A stretch of 64,000 nt of DNA from Acidobacteriota bacterium. Lineage in GTDB: Bacteria; Acidobacteriota; Terriglobia; Acidiferrales; UBA7541. Of the stretch, positions 59,973-64,000 are shown piece by piece. The notes beneath the pieces are model-generated. The model searched no databases. It worked only from the letters and a program-made list of their open reading frames with translations, and had not been told where the DNA came from. Location of the stretch: the NCBI GenBank assembly GCA_021818865.1, contig JAKASX010000002.1, forward strand, positions 27,209 through 91,208. The letters are read 5' to 3'. Made by a program: the position numbers and the translations under genes. Position 1 is the stretch's first letter, and each line of letters opens with the position of its first letter.

Positions 59973-60875
59973 TTAATCGGCGGCTTCGACGGCTTTGCTC
60001 GATCGGGTTTCCGCGATTGGTCCGTAGCTTTCCGGTCTCCGGTCGCGAAAAAACTGCCAAACGGTTCGCACTTCGCGTATCTCGTCGAAATTCAGGTCGG
60101 CGCTCAGCATCTCGTCCTTGTCGCGCGACGCCTGCGCCACGATTTTCCCGCGCGGATTGCAGAAATAGCTCTTCCCGTAGAATTCGCCGATATTCCACGG
60201 CGCCTCCGTCCCCACGCGGTTGATCGCCGCGACGAAATACCCGTTCGCCACGGCATGCGCTGGCTGTTCGAGTTCCCATAGGTATTCGCTCAGCCCCGCG
60301 ACCGTCGCCGAAGGGTTGTAGACGATCTCCGCTCCATTCAACCCCAGGATCCGCGCGCCCTCGGGAAAATGCCGGTCGTAGCAGATGTAGACGCCCACTT
60401 TCGCGTACCGCGTATTGAACACGGGATAGCCCAGATTTCCCGGCGTGAAATAGAACTTCTCCCAGAATCCCGGATGGCAATGCGGAATGTGATGCTTCCG
60501 GTATCGTCCCAGAAAGCTTCCGTCCGCGTCGAACACCGCCGCCGTGTTGTAAAAAACTCCCGTCATCTCCGCTTCGTAAATCGGCACCACCATGGCCATC
60601 TTGTGTTTCTTCGCCAACTTTTGCATCCGCTCGATCGTCGGCCCGTTCGGCACAGGCTCGGTCAGTTCGTACCACCGGGTCTGCTGCTCGGCGCAGAAAT
60701 ACGGCCCGTAGAAAAGTTCCTGCAGGCCGAGAATCTTCACTCCACGCTTGGCCGCCTGCGCGACCAGCTTCTCGGTCTTGCGGATCATCCTCTCCTTGAT
60801 TTCCCCAAGCGAAAATTTCTCCGGCGACCATTCACAACGCGTCTGAATCAAACCGCAACACACGGTGCGTGCCAT
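59973..60875 (-). CDS. Beta-ureidopropionase (N-carbamoyl-beta-alanine amidohydrolase), nitrilase superfamily (300 aa)
   Basis: Hydrolyses N-carbamoyl-beta-alanine to beta-alanine, CO2 and ammonia. Catalytic triad E53 (LQELFYGPYFC), K127 (YRKHHIPHC) and C165 (VYICYDRHFPEGAR). HHIPHCHPGFWEKFYFTPG and NRVGTEAPWNIGEFYGKSYF are typical of beta-ureidopropionase rather than plain nitrilase. Start at the ATG at 60875: AGGAGGG sits seven bases before it and only one base before the alternative ATG at 60881. A TAGAAT-like -10 (60915-60920) may drive the operon. First gene of the minus-strand pyrimidine-catabolic set. Confidence 0.93.
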   Translation of the reverse strand: MARTVCCGLIQTRCEWSPEKFSLGEIKERMIRKTEKLVAQAAKRGVKILGLQELFYGPYFCAEQQTRWYELTEPVPNGPTIERMQKLAKKHKMAMVVPIYEAEMTGVFYNTAAVFDADGSFLGRYRKHHIPHCHPGFWEKFYFTPGNLGYPVFNTRYAKVGVYICYDRHFPEGARILGLNGAEIVYNPSATVAGLSEYLWELEQPAHAVANGYFVAAINRVGTEAPWNIGEFYGKSYFCNPRGKIVAQASRDKDEMLSADLNFDEIREVRTVWQFFRDRRPESYGPIAETRSSKAVEAAD

Positions 60876-61055
60876 CGCCATCCCTCCTGCCGCCTCGCTG
60901 CCATTCCAGCCGTTATTCTACTCCCCGTAGCCGAGCGAAAGCGCGGATGTTTCCACGATGGCTGTCTTGCCGGGAGTTGAGACGGCTGCGCCCGGCCGGC
61001 CGCGGAAAGGGAACTGCTCCCGCAGCCGGACGAGCGCCTTGCGTCTAGCGGTTCG

Positions 61056-64000
61056 TTAGAACGAATACCGGAACGCGAACTGGAACGTCCGCGGCCCGTT
61101 CATCTGGTCAATCGATTCCAGCGTGCCGAAGGTCGGATCGGGCACGAGGTAGCAGGTCTGATTGGCGCTCGCGCCGTCTCCGCACGTCGCACCGTTCGAG
61201 ACGTACTGGTTTCCGGCCACGCTCTCATACTGCGTGTAGAAGTTGGGGTGGTTGAACAGGTTGAACACCTGCGCCTGGACGCTGAACCGCTGGTGCTCGG
61301 TAATCTGGAAAACGCGCGTCAGGCCCAGATCGATTTCGTCAATCCACGGCCCGTAATACCGGTTGTATCCGACGAACGGATTCGGTCCGTATCCGCCGAG
61401 TCCAAGACCGGTATTGTTCGTGGATTCGTTGAAAGCGCTGTCGTTCAGGTTGTTGCCCGCGCCGCCGTTATTCACTTCCAGCAGTCCCGTGTACGGCCGC
61501 CCGGAACTGAACGCCATCACCGTGCTCAGCCGCCAGTTTTTCAACAGGCTGTTCTCGAACGAGTTCGAAAGATGCCCGAAGTTGGGGCTGTAAACGGCGG
61601 CGATCGAAAGCCGATGCCGCTGATCGAGCAGCGACGGCCCGTGCGTGTTGACGAAGTTGAATTGGTTGTTGAAATCCACGCCGTTCGACTGGATGTTTTT
61701 CGAGAACGTGTAGGACAGCATCGTCGTGAGCCCGCGCCATTCGCGCTGCTGCCATTGTACGTAAAACGAATTGTAGTTGTTGTTGCCGGGGCTGATCAGC
61801 GCGTTCACCTGGCCCGGGAAAACCCCGCCGGAACACGTGTTGCATGGAATCAATCCCTCGGTCAGCAATCCGCTGTCGAGGTTCGGCCCAGTAGTCGTTG
61901 TGCCGGGCGTCCCCACGCATCCCTCCGGCGTCCCGGACGTCGCGGCCTGATAACCGCCCGGGCAAACGATGTACGTCGTAGTTCCCGTCGGCGGAATCAG
62001 GTTCAAATCGTAGGCGCTCGAGGAAATCAGGTGCGTCCCGTGCGTCCACATCGTTCCCACCGATAGCGTCGATCCGGCAAAGACCTCGCGCTGAATTTCC
62101 AGGCTCGCTTCCAGCACGTCCGGCGTCTGGAATCCGGGATCCACTACCGAAAGGTTCTGCGACGCGGCGAAAGCCGCCGTGTTTGTCAAATAGTTCGGAA
62201 ACGTGGGCGCGCCGAGCTCGCCGAACCCAAAGGACGTGCTCGTCTGGCCCGTGGGCAATCCGTTCGATACTACCGAATTTTCGTAGTTGATGCCGTCCAG
62301 AATTTCCCGGAAAATGCCGAACCCGCCGCGCACCACCGTTTTCGACATCGGCTGATATGCGAAACCGAAGCGCGGCGAAAACCGCTGGAATTGGTTGTGG
62401 AGCTGGCCGGTCAGGTACGCGATCTGCGGCCCGTAGAGCAGGTTCGGCGTCGGCTGCGGAAACACCTGGAAATCCTCGCGCAACCCGAAATCCAGCGTCA
62501 GTCGCCGCGTCGCCTGGAATTTATCCTGCGCGTAGAAGCCGTAATACGGATAGCTGAAGTTGATGCGCGGATTGCCCGCCGATTGAGAGAAGAAGAGATA
62601 GTGTCCCAGCGCGAAATTCGTGGGGTTGGTGAACGCGTAGGTGCCGTGGAAGCTGCCGGGGAAATAGTCGTTCGCGTGGGCGCGGCTGAAATCGAACCCG
62701 AACGAGAGCGTGTGCCGCCCGTAGATCCACGTCATCCGTTCGTTCAATTGAAACTGCGAGTCGAACGTATTGCCGTTGGCAAAGCCCGGATTGCCTAGCT
62801 CGAGGAAATTTGGCGAAAAAAGCTCGATCGTGCCGATATTCGTCGAGGTGAGTCCGGAGGGAGTTTCCAGTTGTTGGTCGCGCTGGTAGCTCATATCGAT
62901 GTCGTTCAGCAGGTTCGGCCCGAAAACGTGGGTCCAGTGAGCGATCACTTGGTTGTCGCGGACGTAGTTGTTCGAAAGCGCCTCGTCGCCGGCGAACGAA
63001 ACCGGGTTGAACGTGATTTCTCCGCCCGGCGAATCGAATTTGCTGTAGTTGTAGGAAAGCGTCAGGTGGTCGTTTGGCGTCATCTGCCAATCCACCTTCG
63101 GATAGAAGCTCAAATCGTTCGCCTGCCGGGCCCGCTGCCCCAGGTTCCGCGTGATCGCGTTCAGCGCGTTCGAAACCTGCTGCAAGTAGTTCGCGTAGTT
63201 CGGATCGCCCGGCATCGGCGCCGTCGTGTACGTGGACGGCACGGGATATGCCCCGTTCGGCGCGGGAAGCTGCGTCCCCGGCGCCACGTTTTCGAACGCT
63301 GTTTCGTTGAACGCGGTCGGCCCGCTCAGTGGAAAGCCCGGATTGATCACCGAAATCGGGAATTTCCGCCGCTGCTGTTCGTAGTCGAAGTAATACCACG
63401 CCTTCTGTTTTTTGATCGGCCCGCCGATGTCGGCCCCAAACTGCTGCAAAATATCGAGCGGCCGGGGAAGGCCCGCAGCCTTGTCGATCGCGTCGTTCGC
63501 GTTGCCCACGCCGGAATTGCGGTTGTAGTAAAAGAGGTTGCCGTGAATATGGTCGGTGCCCGATTTCGTCACCGTATTCACGAATCCGCTCCCCGCGCCG
63601 CCGTACGCCGCGTTATACGGGTTGTCGGAAACCTGAAATTCCTTGATGGATTGTTCGCCGTAAACGTAAGGCACGCGCGTCCGGCCGCGCGCCCCGCCGA
63701 AAAAGCTGCTCGTGAACTGCGCCCCGTCCACCGTGTAGGAATTGGCGCCGTTCCCGTTCGCGTAGCCGGAATCGCCGCCGCCCTGCTGTCCGCCGATACT
63801 CACCAGTCCGAATTGTCCATCGGCCGATGTGTTTGGCGTCAGCAGCACGAAATCGGTGTACCGTCGCCCGCTGAGCGGCAGGTTCTGGATCATCGTGCTG
63901 TTCACCACCGAACCGACTGTCGGCTCGCTGGTCCGCAAAAGCGGCGTTTGCCCGGTGACGATCACCCTCTGGTTCACCTCACCGACCTGGAGCGTCGCAT
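61056..64000 (-). CDS. TonB-dependent receptor, Oar type, N-terminus outside window (partial, at least 981 aa)
   Basis: Outer-membrane receptor related to the one at 32701. The visible part starts at the end of the carboxypeptidase-regulatory-like domain (ATLQVGEVNQRVIVTG), then plug motifs (LPLSGRRYTDFVLLTPNTSA, SYTVDGAQFTSSFFG), and a beta-barrel ending MNGPRTFQFAFRYSF with the terminal Phe. The reading frame continues past 64000, so signal peptide and most of the N-terminal Ig-like domain are missing by truncation, not by mutation. The barrel has DQRHRLSIAAVY and DFGLREDFQVFPQPTPNLLYGP blocks found in Oar-type receptors. 180 bp separate its stop from the ureidopropionase start, on the same strand; any substrate link is speculative. 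Confidence 0.92.
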   Translation of the reverse strand, partial: ATLQVGEVNQRVIVTGQTPLLRTSEPTVGSVVNSTMIQNLPLSGRRYTDFVLLTPNTSADGQFGLVSIGGQQGGGDSGYANGNGANSYTVDGAQFTSSFFGGARGRTRVPYVYGEQSIKEFQVSDNPYNAAYGGAGSGFVNTVTKSGTDHIHGNLFYYNRNSGVGNANDAIDKAAGLPRPLDILQQFGADIGGPIKKQKAWYYFDYEQQRRKFPISVINPGFPLSGPTAFNETAFENVAPGTQLPAPNGAYPVPSTYTTAPMPGDPNYANYLQQVSNALNAITRNLGQRARQANDLSFYPKVDWQMTPNDHLTLSYNYSKFDSPGGEITFNPVSFAGDEALSNNYVRDNQVIAHWTHVFGPNLLNDIDMSYQRDQQLETPSGLTSTNIGTIELFSPNFLELGNPGFANGNTFDSQFQLNERMTWIYGRHTLSFGFDFSRAHANDYFPGSFHGTYAFTNPTNFALGHYLFFSQSAGNPRINFSYPYYGFYAQDKFQATRRLTLDFGLREDFQVFPQPTPNLLYGPQIAYLTGQLHNQFQRFSPRFGFAYQPMSKTVVRGGFGIFREILDGINYENSVVSNGLPTGQTSTSFGFGELGAPTFPNYLTNTAAFAASQNLSVVDPGFQTPDVLEASLEIQREVFAGSTLSVGTMWTHGTHLISSSAYDLNLIPPTGTTTYIVCPGGYQAATSGTPEGCVGTPGTTTTGPNLDSGLLTEGLIPCNTCSGGVFPGQVNALISPGNNNYNSFYVQWQQREWRGLTTMLSYTFSKNIQSNGVDFNNQFNFVNTHGPSLLDQRHRLSIAAVYSPNFGHLSNSFENSLLKNWRLSTVMAFSSGRPYTGLLEVNNGGAGNNLNDSAFNESTNNTGLGLGGYGPNPFVGYNRYYGPWIDEIDLGLTRVFQITEHQRFSVQAQVFNLFNHPNFYTQYESVAGNQYVSNGATCGDGASANQTCYLVPDPTFGTLESIDQMNGPRTFQFAFRYSF

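Noticed and set aside
1-64000. CRISPR arrays, rRNA genes, insertion sequences, replication origin
   Set aside because: No regularly spaced direct repeats, rRNA motifs, transposase genes with terminal repeats, or DnaA-box clusters were seen on reading through.

Overview
The window is high-G+C DNA, densely coded on both strands, and most likely from an Acidobacteriota genome. The grounds are two Oar-type TonB-dependent receptors with carboxypeptidase-regulatory-like N-termini, a Ser/Thr kinase carrying a TolB-like and TPR sensor half, an Asp-box (sortilin-like) secreted protein, a pilBTC-pilin cluster, and intergenic repeats whose reverse strand reads TGTCAT(G/C)C(C/T)GA. This is inference from gene content; no 16S gene is present.

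Layout. 0-1.3 kb: a complete tyrosine recombinase lying against the 3' end of tRNA-Phe(GAA), probably the edge of an integrated element that continues left of the window. 1.4-14.2 kb: GNAT acetyltransferase, FtsK translocase, RimI-like acetyltransferase, kinase-TPR protein followed by a small lysine-tailed protein, RNase J, Asp-box secreted protein, small membrane protein. 14.3-18.2 kb: the conserved phoH-ybeY-corC/hlyC-era cluster. 18.4-21.5 kb: two proteins I do not recognise. 21.5-25.8 kb (minus): a HhH-GPD DNA glycosylase, an NtrY-like kinase and an NtrX-like sigma54 activator, joined by start/stop overlaps. 26-31.6 kb (plus): type IV pilus genes pilB, pilT, pilC and two pilin paralogues, then a LolA-like carrier. 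32.7-37.8 kb: TonB receptor divergent from a GntR/FCD regulator across a 497-bp region rich in inverted repeats.

37.8-53 kb holds what I consider the most interesting content: murQ and murA in one operon, a NagZ glucosaminidase fused to a class-C beta-lactamase-fold (AmiE-like) domain, and divergently an exported protein with the same kind of serine-hydrolase domain fused to a NamZ (DUF1343) exo-muramidase. A few kb further are a sodium:solute symporter, an amino-acid permease and a BadF-type sugar kinase of the family that includes MurK. Together these could form an almost complete route for salvaging cell-wall amino sugars: outside cleavage, uptake, phosphorylation, etherase, back to UDP-MurNAc synthesis. 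NagA/NagB are not in the window.

54.1-60.9 kb (minus): the later steps of reductive pyrimidine catabolism (beta-ureidopropionase, class-III aminotransferase, aldehyde dehydrogenase, LLM flavin oxidoreductase, dihydropyrimidinase). 61-64 kb: a second TonB receptor, cut by the window end. No rRNA, CRISPR array, transposase or phage structural gene was seen. Start sites were adjusted by eye using Shine-Dalgarno sequences, ATGA/GTGA overlaps and promoters, as noted per gene.
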